The notes: generated by a model from the sequence alone, not told the origin. A DNA stretch of 64,000 nucleotides from Rhizobium rosettiformans W3 (GCF_004912135.1 NZ_STGU01000012.1:1-64000); one strand, 5' to 3'; positions 7,150 to 14,300 are shown, counted from the first letter of the stretch. A program made the numbers and translations.

Positions 7150-7510
7150 CCTGCCGGAAGACTCACCCTTCTCCCATCCCAACCCCTTCCAGGATTGGAT
7201 AATCAGGAAGTCGGAAGAACCGGTCCCCTATGACATCGTGATCCTGTGCAAGGACGGGCAGGCGGGGTACACACGGCTCTATGTCGAGCATAAAGCAGAG
7301 TTCGCCGTCACATCGCAGCCCACTGGGCACGTGTTCTTTCGTCTCAAGGACGGACGCTTCGCGGTGATTACGGCAGACCCGACCAACCTGGATGAGATTT
7401 GGCCCTGCCTCGACATCTGGAACTGGTGGGACGAAGGCATCCCAGATTTGGACACGATCCGGGAAAAGAGTGAGCTGAAGGAGAAAATATCGGCAGCAAA
7501 GTTTCATTAA
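7127..7510 (+). CDS. Phage protein of unknown function (127 aa)
   Basis: The frame is open from ATG 7103, but ATG 7127 has the best ribosome binding site (GAGG at 7117-7120). The protein has a Pro-rich N-terminus, a beta-rich core and a Trp-rich stretch (LDIWNWWDEG), then a charged helix. No family is recognised. It is the last protein gene before the non-coding tmRNA unit; its stop is 9 bases from the tmRNA promoter. Confidence 0.5.
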   Translation: MKHLSHPDLPEDSPFSHPNPFQDWIIRKSEEPVPYDIVILCKDGQAGYTRLYVEHKAEFAVTSQPTGHVFFRLKDGRFAVITADPTNLDEIWPCLDIWNWWDEGIPDLDTIREKSELKEKISAAKFH

Positions 7511-7518
7511 TTTTCCGG

Positions 7519-7547
7519 TTGACAGAAAATCTGACTTAGGATAGATT
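7519..7547 (+). promoter_or_regulatory. Promoter of the tmRNA unit with palindromic operator in the spacer
   Basis: -35 TTGACA (7519-7524), a 17-bp spacer and -10 TAGATT (7542-7547) precede the tmRNA. The phage palindrome ACAGAAAATCTGA (7522-7534) overlaps the -35 box and spacer, so a bound repressor would block RNA polymerase. This ties the tmRNA to the phage regulatory network. Confidence 0.75.
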
Positions 7548-7553
7548 AATGAA

Positions 7554-7955
7554 CATCGGAAGACGGCGGGTTCTGTGGTTCCTTATGTTACCGCCGTCTT
7601 CCCAACCGAAATTCGAATTGGCGTATATCGGAATAGCCAAACATGTTCTGGACGCGGGGGCGGTACCCGCCGCCTCCACCATGATCATCTGGGATGGTTC
7701 GAGGCCATCAAGGCCCTGATTGAGGGCACAGCACCTGGGCACAGGTGATCATGATGGGGGCGAATTAGGATCGACAGGCATTGGGAAGTGAAGACGCGCC
7801 ACGGTAAGGAACGACCGACACATCTGTCCAAGACTCGTAACTGCAAAGTACGAAGCCAGCAACGACAACGTTGCATTTGAGGACATCCGCGTAGCGGCTT
7901 AACCCTCTTGGGCGCACCTGGGCGCCTCGAAACAGAAGGTGGGACCTCCCACCAC
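7554..7955 (+). ncRNA. ssrA: Permuted two-piece tmRNA (alphaproteobacterial type), prophage-encoded
   Basis: tmRNA rescues stalled ribosomes by acting as tRNA-Ala and then as mRNA for a degradation tag. Here the order is permuted, as in alphaproteobacteria. The acceptor piece comes first and ends in CGCCTCC-A-CCA (7671-7681). A spacer follows whose ends pair (7681-7687 with 7746-7752). The coding piece then starts GGGGGCGAATTAGGATCGAC (7756-7775). GGGGGCG pairs with CGCCTCC as the acceptor stem. The tag frame reads ASNDNVAFEDIRVAA and stops at 7900-7902. A 12-bp hairpin (7558-7569 with 7591-7602) leads the transcript and a GGTGGGA/TCCCACC hairpin (7938-7953) ends it. The T-loop (GGCGGTA, 7659-7665) is not the usual TTCGANT. 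Exact ends are uncertain. Confidence 0.87.
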
Positions 7956-7997
7956 CAGGGATCATTTTTGACGTGGCCTCGGTGTCCCTGCGACTCC

Positions 7998-8262
7998 TCC
8001 CTCCCACCGAGGTCACTTCCAAGATGATCTGCCCTTATCGAGGGCGACCGCCTGATAGCGAGACGTCGAGAGCGAGACTCCATAGCTCCCGAAACACTCG
8101 AATAGGGGACTCCCGGTCGTCCGCGATAAGAGCAGACATGTCCTCTGCTCCAGGTGGAACCGGCGCCGGTCGACAGGTAATGGGAAAGCTGTGTAGGTGC
8201 GGGAGCGCGTAGGAGGTTGATCGCCTTCATAACACGTCGGGGTTCGATTCCCTGGGAGGGAC
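7998..8262 (+). ncRNA. Structured non-coding region ending in a tRNA-like T-arm
   Basis: No convincing gene is seen between 7,956 and 8,480. At 8,238-8,254 a canonical T-arm (CGGGG-TTCGATT-CCCTG) is followed by GGAGGGA-C, like a tRNA 3' end. No nearby 5' partner makes a normal tRNA, but TCCCTCCC at 7,998-8,005 pairs perfectly with GGGAGGGA (8,254-8,261), 264 nt apart. Other stems inside include GAGCAGA/TCTGCTC near 8,130-8,150, and CCTCGGTG (7977-7984) pairs with CACCGAGG (8005-8012). It could be a tRNA-like RNA, an interrupted or decayed tRNA, or chance pairing. It is probably co-transcribed with the tmRNA. Confidence 0.35.
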
Positions 8263-8480
8263 CCCATTGAGCTGGTCAAAGGACGCCAGGGCAACGCAAG
8301 TCCTCAGTTTTCCGGAACCTCGATAAAACCGGACCAATTTCCCTGACCGGGGTGCCCTCTTCCCTGGTCTGAGAACCTGCCGAGGCCAACGGTTTTAAGG
8401 TTCTCCAGTGCCCGATCCTTCAAATGGCGGGCCAGCATTTCGCTGTAGTACGCCAAGGGTTCCGTGTTCCCTTGGTTCTC

Positions 8481-8518
8481 AAGCCCGCCCCGGTTCACTG
8501 CCTGGGGCGGGCTTTTTT
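8481..8518 (+). terminator. Strong rho-independent terminator ending the tmRNA unit
   Basis: AAGCCCGCCCC (8481-8491) pairs with GGGGCGGGCTT (8504-8514), followed by a run of T to 8518. A second hairpin (CCAAGGG/CCCTTGG, about 8452-8474) stands just before it. Confidence 0.9.
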
Positions 8519-8604
8519 CGCGTTCGCCGCATCTCCCGCGAGCCGCCCATCGGTCAGAAATAATGGCGCATGTCAACGCAGAAATGAGCCACTCCAAAAT
8601 TTTC

Positions 8605-8639
8605 TTGCAAAAACGGTTAACCGATGTCAGAATATCTTG
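8605..8639 (+). promoter_or_regulatory. Possible promoter with palindrome copy upstream of scaffold gene
   Basis: -35 TTGCAA (8605-8610), a 17-bp spacer and -10 CAGAAT (8628-8633) are followed by the scaffold leader. The -10 box overlaps a palindrome variant TCAGAATATCTTG (8627-8639); a half-site TCAGAAAT lies at 8554. A CCACCGG/CCGGTGG hairpin lies near 8664-8680. After the tmRNA terminator a new promoter is needed here. Confidence 0.45.
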
Positions 8640-8736
8640 CATCAGAGTTAGAAATACAAACTCCACCGGCAGTTCCGGTGGGCAGATTGCTCGGAGAGCA
8701 GCTGTCTCAACAATTCACAACCTCGGTGAGGATCGA

Positions 8737-9519
8737 ATGCCTGAAGTAACCTTTGACACCATTGACGCCATTCCGGAGGGCCTCCGCGAGGGCGCCAAGC
8801 AAGTCGACGGGAAAGTCGTCGTAAACGTCGTACTCAAAGCCAAGTTGGATGAGTTCCGCGACAACAACACCACGCTCTCCCAGGAGCGCGACACCCTGAA
8901 AGCCTCTGTGGCATCGCTGAGCAAGCTCGTTGGCGAAGACCCGGAAGCATTCCAGGCCGAGCTTGAACAGCTCCGCACCACGTCGCAGCAGGTGAAAGAC
9001 GGCAAGCTCAAGGGCACCGATCAGATCGAGGCCGAAGTGACCAACCGCGTTTCTTCCATGAAGACCGACTTCGAACGTCGTCTCCAGGAAGCCAGCCGCG
9101 AGACGGTGACCTGGAAGGAAAAGGCATCCGCCGCCGACCAGAAGTTCCGCCGCTCCCTGATCGACCGTGCGGTCACGAATGCAGTTCTGGCGGAAGCCAG
9201 CGGTGCTCAGCCTCAGGCGCTTCCGGACATCCTGTCCCGCTCCTATGGCGTGTTCACCGTGGACGACAACGGTTCGCTCGTCGCGAAGGATGGTGAAGCA
9301 ACCATCTACGGTGCGGACGGCGCCACTCCGATGACCCCGGCTGAATGGCTGGACAAGCTCAAGGAGCAGGCCCCGTACTTCTTCAAGACGTCGAACGGCG
9401 GCGGTGCCGGTGGCACGAACGCAAACGGTATCCCTGGTGGCATGTCCACCGAGGACTTCAACAAGCTCTCCGGAGCACAGCAGCTGGCGCTCGCTCGTAA
9501 GCAGCAGGGCCGCGCTTAA
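8737..9519 (+). CDS. Capsid scaffolding protein
   Basis: The 260-residue protein is charged and strongly helical, with predicted coiled coil (about residues 35-150) and a Gly-rich C-terminal linker (NGGGAGGTNANG) before a short basic helix. This is the typical look of a phage scaffold that templates procapsid assembly and then leaves. It directly precedes the major capsid gene, the standard order. ATG 8737 was chosen because GTGAGGA precedes it and the sequence from there is protein-like; the frame is open further upstream. Confidence 0.8.
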   Translation: MPEVTFDTIDAIPEGLREGAKQVDGKVVVNVVLKAKLDEFRDNNTTLSQERDTLKASVASLSKLVGEDPEAFQAELEQLRTTSQQVKDGKLKGTDQIEAEVTNRVSSMKTDFERRLQEASRETVTWKEKASAADQKFRRSLIDRAVTNAVLAEASGAQPQALPDILSRSYGVFTVDDNGSLVAKDGEATIYGADGATPMTPAEWLDKLKEQAPYFFKTSNGGGAGGTNANGIPGGMSTEDFNKLSGAQQLALARKQQGRA

Positions 9520-9569
9520 AAATTTAGGTCGCACCTTTCCCTTCAGTGGGCGAGGTGCGCCCTGAGAAG

Positions 9570-9622
9570 TCAGAATTTCTGACACAAGGACAGTCTTGCC
9601 GGGGGTGAGACAGAAAAACTGA
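9570..9622 (+). promoter_or_regulatory. Two palindromic operator copies before the major capsid gene
   Basis: A perfect TCAGAATTTCTGA (9570-9582) and a variant ACAGAAAAACTGA (9610-9622) lie 40 bp apart in the scaffold-capsid gap. No good -10 box follows either copy, so they may act as road-block ('stoperator') sites. Just upstream, GCACCT (near 9534) can pair with AGGTGC (near 9553). Confidence 0.6.
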
Positions 9623-9660
9623 CCCGCGAGGGTCAAAGAGCTAACCAACAGGAGATAACA

Positions 9661-10590
9661 ATGGCTCTTACTCTGCTCGAAGCCTCGAAGCTGAATCCTG
9701 GCGAAGTTCTGCGCAACTCCGTCATCAAGATGTTCGCCGAAAACTCGGACATCCTCGCCGCCATCCCGTTTGACGACATTCCGGGTGGTTCTCTGTCTTA
9801 CAACGTCGAAGGCAAGCTGCCGTCCGTTGGTTTCCGTGGCTTCAACGAAGGCTACCAGGAATCGACCGGCATCATCAATCCGGCGACCGAAACGCTCCGC
9901 ATCGCGGGCGGTGACATGGACGTCGACCTGGCGCTCATCAAGACCCGTGGCGAAGGCGTCCGCGCAACCCACGAAGCCATGAAGGTTAAGGCCTTCTCGC
10001 TCAAGATCGCCTCGAAGATCATCAACGGTGACTCCCAGGTCAACCCGCGTGAATTCGACGGTCTGCGTGTCCGTATCGTCGGCGACCAGCTCGTTCCTGC
10101 GAACCTCACGGCTCCGAACGCCAACAGCCCGCTGTCGCTGGAAGCTCTCGACGCTGCAATCGACAAGGTCGACGGTGCAACACACCTGATCATGTCGAAG
10201 GCAATGCGCCGCAAGCTCACCGCTGCCGCACGTGCTGGCGTGGGTGGAGACATCACCTACACGGTAGATGACTTCGGTCGTCGCGTGACGATGTACAACG
10301 ATCTGCCGATCCTCATCGCGGACTACGACGATGAAGGCCAGGAGATCATGCCGTTCAACGAAGCCGGTCCTGCCGGTGGTGACGACTGCGGCTCGATCTA
10401 TGTCGTCAACCTCAGTGACGGTTATCTGACCGGCATCCAGAACGGCGTCATGGACGTTCGCGACCTGGGTGAAGTCGATGACAAGCCGGTCCTGCGTACC
10501 CGTGTCGACTGGCTCGTCTCGCTGTGCGTCATGCACGGTCGCGCCGCTGCTCGCGTCTGGGGCATCACCAACGCAACGCCGACCGCCTAA
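9661..10590 (+). CDS. Major capsid protein
   Basis: The 309-residue protein forms the icosahedral shell. It has an HK97-fold major capsid profile: an N-terminal arm, a VEGKLPSVGFRGFNEGY extended-loop-like segment (about 48-65), a long central helix (GEGVRATHEAMKVKAFSLK) and a C-terminal domain with TRVDWLVSLCVMHGRAAARVWGI. ATG 9661 has the strong site AGGAGATAACA. It lies between the scaffold and cement genes, is followed by a TTCG-loop terminator and was probably highly expressed. Confidence 0.9.
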   Translation: MALTLLEASKLNPGEVLRNSVIKMFAENSDILAAIPFDDIPGGSLSYNVEGKLPSVGFRGFNEGYQESTGIINPATETLRIAGGDMDVDLALIKTRGEGVRATHEAMKVKAFSLKIASKIINGDSQVNPREFDGLRVRIVGDQLVPANLTAPNANSPLSLEALDAAIDKVDGATHLIMSKAMRRKLTAAARAGVGGDITYTVDDFGRRVTMYNDLPILIADYDDEGQEIMPFNEAGPAGGDDCGSIYVVNLSDGYLTGIQNGVMDVRDLGEVDDKPVLRTRVDWLVSLCVMHGRAAARVWGITNATPTA

Positions 10591-10595
10591 TGGGC

Positions 10596-10619
10596 AGGGG
10601 CTTCGGCCCCTTCCTCTTT
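10596..10619 (+). terminator. Hairpin with TTCG loop after capsid gene
   Basis: GGGGC (10597-10601), loop TTCG and GCCCC (10606-10610), followed by a pyrimidine-rich run. It could end or attenuate capsid transcription, setting the capsid to cement ratio. Confidence 0.65.
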
Positions 10620-10653
10620 CGGTCCTCGCAAACTGTTCGCAAAGGAAAAGAAC

Positions 10654-11094
10654 ATGTCCATCAAGGTTTCTGCAGTGCGTTACCCAATCGACGCCGCAAA
10701 CATCGTCCGTGCTGAAAGCGCTGGCGCTGTCACCGCCGCCACGGTTACGGAATCCCGTGCCCTTGGCAAGCTTGCCGCCTACTGGAATGCCGACGAACTG
10801 GCTATGCCGGAATACGTCGCGCTCGTCATCTTCGTCACGGCGAAGGAAACGGTTGATGGCGACGAGAAGTATGCTGCTTCCGTCGAAGTCGCAGCCGACG
10901 AGGCGTTCACTACCGCTACTACTGTCGTATCTGTGCCGGACCTCAAGCTCGGTCAGAATGTCATTGCCGTAGCGCGTGATCAGGTGCTCGCAGCCGACGC
11001 TGACGCCACACACATCCGCCTCGCGGTTACCCCTTCCGGCACCACGCCGAGCATCGACTTCTGGGCGCAGCTCTCGCCGCTCGTCGGTCGCTAA
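10654..11094 (+). CDS. Capsid cement / decoration protein (Bbp16-like)
   Basis: The 146-residue protein resembles Bbp16-type cement proteins that bind the outside of the shell and stabilise it. It is beta-rich with many Ala and Val residues and has no Cys. It follows the major capsid gene, the usual location. AAAGGAAAAGAAC precedes ATG 10654. A strong hairpin terminator follows at 11,111. Confidence 0.7.
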   Translation: MSIKVSAVRYPIDAANIVRAESAGAVTAATVTESRALGKLAAYWNADELAMPEYVALVIFVTAKETVDGDEKYAASVEVAADEAFTTATTVVSVPDLKLGQNVIAVARDQVLAADADATHIRLAVTPSGTTPSIDFWAQLSPLVGR

Positions 11095-11110
11095 CCCAAG
11101 CATCCTGGTG

Positions 11111-11137
11111 AGGGCGGGCTTAGTCCCGCCCTTTCTC
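11111..11137 (+). terminator. Rho-independent terminator-like hairpin
   Basis: AGGGCGGG (11111-11118) pairs with CCCGCCCT (11125-11132), followed by TTCTCT. Confidence 0.7.
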
Positions 11138-11169
11138 TGTAAGCCTACACCTACCGCGAAGGAGCGAAC

Positions 11170-11679
11170 ATGAGCATCAACATCACACGCAATCGTTTCG
11201 CCTTCGACAAGGCCTTGGAAGTGAGGCCAGCAGGCCTGACCAACGACGAGTACAGGGTAGCGGTCGACAAAGTGATCCCGCTCGCGCAGCTCGACCCGTA
11301 CTGGGAGAAGGGAACCAGCGGCACTAATGGTTTTCCGCAGGGATTTGCAGCGGTCGTGATCATTGAGCCACTCACAAAATATTGGCGCGACAATCCGTAT
11401 TATCAGAACCCTTTCGAATACTCTTACTTCAACGTCGAGCTTAAAACGAGAGGCTCTGGCCTAAGCATCGTCAGCACAGAACTTCTGCGGGAAGGCCTGA
11501 ATGCGCTCGGTATCACGAGAGGAAACATCCTGCGAGGCATCGAAGAGCTGAAGTATAGCGGAGACAAGCTCGAAGATTTGGCCCTCACGATCAGGGTCAG
11601 CCTCAATTCAAGCTACGACGAAGAGGGTGTTGAACACCTGATCAAACACTCGTCTTACTTCGCTCCGCTTGGCAGATAA
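11170..11679 (+). CDS. Virion-block protein of unknown function (169 aa)
   Basis: The ribosome binding site AAGGAG precedes ATG 11170. The protein is beta-rich with a Tyr-rich stretch (YWRDNPYYQNPFEYSYFN, about residues 77-94) and has no signal or membrane segment. A segment with LDPYWEKG then FP..FAAVV resembles IDSYWTGKG then VP..FTVV in the next protein, so the two may be distant paralogues. Location among head genes suggests a structural or head-decoration role, but no family is recognised. Confidence 0.6.
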   Translation: MSINITRNRFAFDKALEVRPAGLTNDEYRVAVDKVIPLAQLDPYWEKGTSGTNGFPQGFAAVVIIEPLTKYWRDNPYYQNPFEYSYFNVELKTRGSGLSIVSTELLREGLNALGITRGNILRGIEELKYSGDKLEDLALTIRVSLNSSYDEEGVEHLIKHSSYFAPLGR

Positions 11680-11691
11680 AAGGAAACCAAC

Positions 11692-12153
11692 ATGCCATCT
11701 CCAGCAGGACGTATCCCTTATCAACTCGACCAGGTCCTCATGCTCCGGGAACCCGGATTGCCTCCCACAACCGGGGATGCGATGTCGACTATCTTCAGTC
11801 TGGATGAAATCGACAGTTACTGGACGGGCAAGGGCCTTATTGTCCCCCAGCAATTTACGGTCGTCACAGTGGTTCCTGGTTATCCAACATTGCCCGCCCA
11901 CATCTGGCCCCAGGTTCAGGCGGATGTTGTCGGGCCATCCGAAGACTACGACAAGCCTCTGTTCTATTCTACTATGGGTTTCAGGAAGTCTGGAATGCAG
12001 GAGAACCTCATTCTCCGAGAACAGCTCTTCGCTTCGGGGCTGAAGTCGCTGGCGGTACGCTTTTACAGCAGGGCCTATAACTCGCAGACTTTCCAACCAA
12101 CGAGCCTTCCAGTCGACTGGTACAGCTTCATCGCCCCGGCGCTTACACGATAA
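11692..12153 (+). CDS. Virion-block protein of unknown function (153 aa)
   Basis: ATG 11692 follows AAAAGGAAACC, twelve bases after the previous gene. The protein shares a short DxYWxxKG...F..VV pattern with its upstream neighbour, then continues with a beta-rich region (FYSTMGFRKSGMQENLILREQ). No family is recognised. It precedes a small domain protein and a larger unknown one in the same operon. Confidence 0.55.
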   Translation: MPSPAGRIPYQLDQVLMLREPGLPPTTGDAMSTIFSLDEIDSYWTGKGLIVPQQFTVVTVVPGYPTLPAHIWPQVQADVVGPSEDYDKPLFYSTMGFRKSGMQENLILREQLFASGLKSLAVRFYSRAYNSQTFQPTSLPVDWYSFIAPALTR

Positions 12154-12163
12154 GGAGACGCTT

Positions 12164-12340
12164 ATGCAGCTCACCAAAATCTGGGACCCTGGTAATCAGG
12201 TCTTCGAAGTCCCAAACAACAAGGTCGCTGGATTGGTGAAGAAGGGATGGACCCTGTCGCCCTCGAAGAAGACGGAAACGCCTCCGGTTCGCCTGGCTCT
12301 GAGTCGCAAGCAGCGCCGCCTTGCCAGGACGTCCGACTGA
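12164..12340 (+). CDS. Small phage protein with WxxP-type domain (58 aa)
   Basis: The 58-residue protein begins MQLTKIWDPGNQVFEVPNN and continues with LVKKGWTLSPSKK, then a basic tail. The same pattern (V/I-x-D-x-x-x-x-x-F-x-V-P...GWTxxP) is found in the proteins at 13,197 and 13,808, so the three form a small in-phage family. AAGGAG precedes the start and the stop is two bases from the next ATG. The function is unknown. Confidence 0.6.
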   Translation: MQLTKIWDPGNQVFEVPNNKVAGLVKKGWTLSPSKKTETPPVRLALSRKQRRLARTSD

Positions 12341-12342
12341 AA

Positions 12343-13038
12343 ATGCTCCAGCCCTCCGCCTACCTGCAACGCCTCATCGCCCGCTGGTTCGTGGGCGAGA
12401 ACTTCCCCGGCTGTCCCTCCCTGAAGGTGGGGCTGTCGCTGGCGAACCCATACGCAATCAGCGTCGAGCCGAAGGACCGAGGGTACGTCCGACAGGACCT
12501 CGATCTCGGCGTCACCTTCGGGTCGACCAGCATCTACACCAGCAACTCCAACTCGATCCAGTTCGGACCCGCGCAAGATACCCAGCTTGCCGCCGCAGGT
12601 TTCCTGACCATCTTCGACCAGGACGACAACATCCTCTTTCACGGACCGCTCCGCGATAAGTTTTCTGATGGGTCGTTCACGTTCGAGCCTGGCGAGATCA
12701 CCCTTCGCATCGACGGCGCCTTTGGGCACTCCCTGGGTCCGGCGATCTTCGCCTGGCTGAAAGGACAAGCGCCTATGCCTTCGGCCCCGTCTGGGCTTAG
12801 CATTGAGGTGCAGGGTGCGTTGCATCCGATCACCCTCGAAGGTCCGGTCGCGGGCGATGGCTGTCTATTCCTCCGACTGAAGGACGATGTCCAGCTCGAT
12901 GCCATGTCTGGCGAGGCCGTGGATGTCGCCATCATCGATCCGGAAGGAAGGACACTCTATACCGGCGAGTTTGCTACACCCCTCCAGGGTGCCACGGTGA
13001 CCGTCTCAGCCGAGACCTTCCGCCTGATGATCCACTAA
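12343..13038 (+). CDS. Virion-block protein of unknown function (231 aa)
   Basis: ATG 12343 lies two bases after the previous stop; the frame is open upstream but overlaps the 58-aa gene. The N-terminal half has a beta-rich region (KDRGYVRQDLDLGVTFGSTSIYT). The C-terminal half has FLRLKDDVQLDAMSGEAVDV, suggesting a second beta domain. This looks like a fibre-like or head-tail accessory protein, but no family is recognised with confidence. A terminator-like hairpin follows at 13,080. Confidence 0.55.
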   Translation: MLQPSAYLQRLIARWFVGENFPGCPSLKVGLSLANPYAISVEPKDRGYVRQDLDLGVTFGSTSIYTSNSNSIQFGPAQDTQLAAAGFLTIFDQDDNILFHGPLRDKFSDGSFTFEPGEITLRIDGAFGHSLGPAIFAWLKGQAPMPSAPSGLSIEVQGALHPITLEGPVAGDGCLFLRLKDDVQLDAMSGEAVDVAIIDPEGRTLYTGEFATPLQGATVTVSAETFRLMIH

Positions 13039-13079
13039 CCCACCGCCAAGAGTGGGATGAGGCGCTAAGCGCCCAACTA

Positions 13080-13115
13080 CCGGCCCGCTCGATGGAGCGG
13101 TGCCGGGTTTCCTTG
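13080..13115 (+). terminator. Hairpin terminator
   Basis: CCGGCCCGCTC (13080-13090) pairs with GAGCGG-t-GCCGG (13095-13106), followed by GTTTCC. A second small hairpin (GGCGC/GCGCC, 13061-13073) precedes it. Confidence 0.65.
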
Positions 13116-13125
13116 AGCCAAGCAG

Positions 13126-13163
13126 TCAGAAAATTTGACTTTGATAGAAAATCTGACTAAGCT
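13126..13163 (+). promoter_or_regulatory. Promoter with two palindromic operator copies
   Basis: Copies TCAGAAAATTTGA (13126-13138) and ATAGAAAATCTGA (13144-13156) overlap a promoter with -35 TTGACT (13135-13140), 17-bp spacer and -10 TAAGCT (13158-13163). The first copy covers the -35 box and the second fills the spacer. Confidence 0.7.
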
Positions 13164-13196
13164 TTTTGATATTTCCAACTCTCTGCAGGAGAAAAC

Positions 13197-13613
13197 ATGA
13201 CAAGCCCCAAGAAGGTCACGATCTACGATCTGGAGAACAAGCCACATCGCATGACCCCGTTGAACGCACGTGACATGCAGCAGCACAACGGCTGGACATT
13301 TACGCCGGTCGACCGAGCAGCCCTGGCAAAGGCAGAAGCCGCCGAGGCGGCTGACTACGAACAGGAAGGCGTTACCGTCGATATCGGCAACATCGAAAAA
13401 GAGCTGAACGGTAAGACGAAGGCGGAGATGATTGCGCTTGCGGCTGAACGATTCAACGTCCGCATCAATGGGCGCAAGTCCGAAAGCGAAGTCATCAAGG
13501 CGATCATCGACGCAGCGAAGGCCGCGTCTGCTGATGAGGCTGACACCGCCGCTGATGGTCAGGAAGGCAATCAGGATGGTGCTGGTGATGATGAAGGCGA
13601 CGGCGAAGAATAA
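13197..13613 (+). CDS. Phage protein with small WxxP-type domain, helical region and acidic tail (138 aa)
   Basis: Residues 8-40 (VTIYDLENKPHRMTP...GWTFTP) match the small domain of the proteins at 12,164 and 13,808. Residues 60-105 form a helical, SAP/HeH-like region (ELNGKTKAEMIALAAERF). The last 30 residues are Asp/Glu/Gly-rich. It has its own promoter and CAGGAG binding site. The acidic tail could mimic nucleic acid or bind basic proteins; that is inference. Confidence 0.6.
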   Translation: MTSPKKVTIYDLENKPHRMTPLNARDMQQHNGWTFTPVDRAALAKAEAAEAADYEQEGVTVDIGNIEKELNGKTKAEMIALAAERFNVRINGRKSESEVIKAIIDAAKAASADEADTAADGQEGNQDGAGDDEGDGEE

Positions 13614-13640
13614 TCGCCAACCATCCACCTCGATGATGAA

Positions 13641-13670
13641 GCCCTGGTCCAGTGCCGGGGCTTTTTCTTT
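13641..13670 (+). terminator. Rho-independent terminator
   Basis: GCCCTGG (13641-13647) pairs with CCGGGGC (13655-13661), followed by TTTTTCTTTT. Confidence 0.85.
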
Positions 13671-13692
13671 TGAGCCGCTCCATAAAACGATG

Positions 13693-13705
13693 GCAGAAAT
13701 TCTGA
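13693..13705 (+). promoter_or_regulatory. Palindromic operator copy
   Basis: GCAGAAATTCTGA followed by CATTGGGTTAT. The same 16-bp run TCTGACATTGGGTTAT occurs again near 17,333, before the tail tube gene. No clear -10 box is seen at the usual distance. Confidence 0.55.
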
Positions 13706-13807
13706 CATTGGGTTATCATGAGTGGCATGAAGGTAGTGGAACACGATCACGAAAAATCACATTGAGATAGGGTCGTACCCACACCTTCTACGAGACACAG
13801 GTGGCAT

Positions 13808-13993
13808 ATGTACTTCAAGGTCTATGATCCGAAAGGCGAGATGTTCGAAGTTCCCGCAGGTCGACTGCAGGAGCTGATCGTCTCGCTCGGCTGGACCTTC
13901 TGGCACCCCTCGGAGAAGAAAGTCGTATTCAAGGACCAGGGCGCAAAGACCCACGAGGACGAGAGCCATGAGCAATCCCACCACGCTGTCTGA
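13808..13993 (+). CDS. Small phage protein with WxxP-type domain (61 aa)
   Basis: The 61-residue protein (VYDPKGEMFEVPAGR then GWTFWHPSEKK) is the third member of the small family also seen at 12,164 and 13,197. It ends in a His/Glu-rich tail. AGGTGG precedes ATG 13808. Its end overlaps the next gene by 26 bases, implying coupling. The function is unknown. Confidence 0.65.
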   Translation: MYFKVYDPKGEMFEVPAGRLQELIVSLGWTFWHPSEKKVVFKDQGAKTHEDESHEQSHHAV

Positions 13994-14300
13994 GCAGCAG
14001 ATGAAGCAGATCGCAACTGAAGCAGCCAAGGAAGCCGTCACGGAGACGTTCCTCCTTCTGGGGATCGATGTGACGAGTCCGCTGGAAGTTCAGCGGGACA
14101 TGGCAGCTTTGCGCGTCCTTTCCAGCCGAAGCGACGACCCTGAGGTTGGTCGTGACATGACCTATCTGCGCGAGCTGCGCCTGACGTCCGAGTCGATCAA
14201 ATCCAAGACGCTTCTGTCGTTCGTGGGCATCCTGGTCGCCGGTCTGGTGTCTGCAATCGTCGTTGGTGCGAAGTCCATTTTCTCTGGAGACGGTGGTTAG
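13968..14300 (+). CDS. DUF6127-like small membrane-anchored protein (110 aa)
   Basis: A helical N-terminal part (QQMKQIATEAAKEAVTETF) is followed by LLLGIDVTSPLEVQRDM and a C-terminal transmembrane helix (about residues 83-103). The layout matches DUF6127-type proteins common in alphaproteobacterial phages; the function is unknown. Its stop codon TAG (14298-14300) lies inside a palindrome copy at 14,297. Confidence 0.65.
   Translation: MSNPTTLSEQQMKQIATEAAKEAVTETFLLLGIDVTSPLEVQRDMAALRVLSSRSDDPEVGRDMTYLRELRLTSESIKSKTLLSFVGILVAGLVSAIVVGAKSIFSGDGG

Noticed and set aside
7554-7955. The host's own ssrA used as integration site
   Set aside because: Phage genes lie on both sides, the operator is at its promoter, and the att core is tRNA-Arg at the far end.
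7685-8230. Open frames within the tmRNA region, both strands
   Set aside because: They have no ribosome sites or family resemblance, and the tmRNA structure explains the sequence.
8188-8262. A normal tRNA ending with the T-arm at 8,238-8,254
   Set aside because: No 5' acceptor strand, D-arm or anticodon arm can be formed within about 75 nt.
8707-11103. A 798-codon minus-strand open frame
   Set aside because: It lies antisense to the scaffold, capsid and cement genes, which have clear families and ribosome sites. Long antisense frames follow from codon bias in GC-rich genes.
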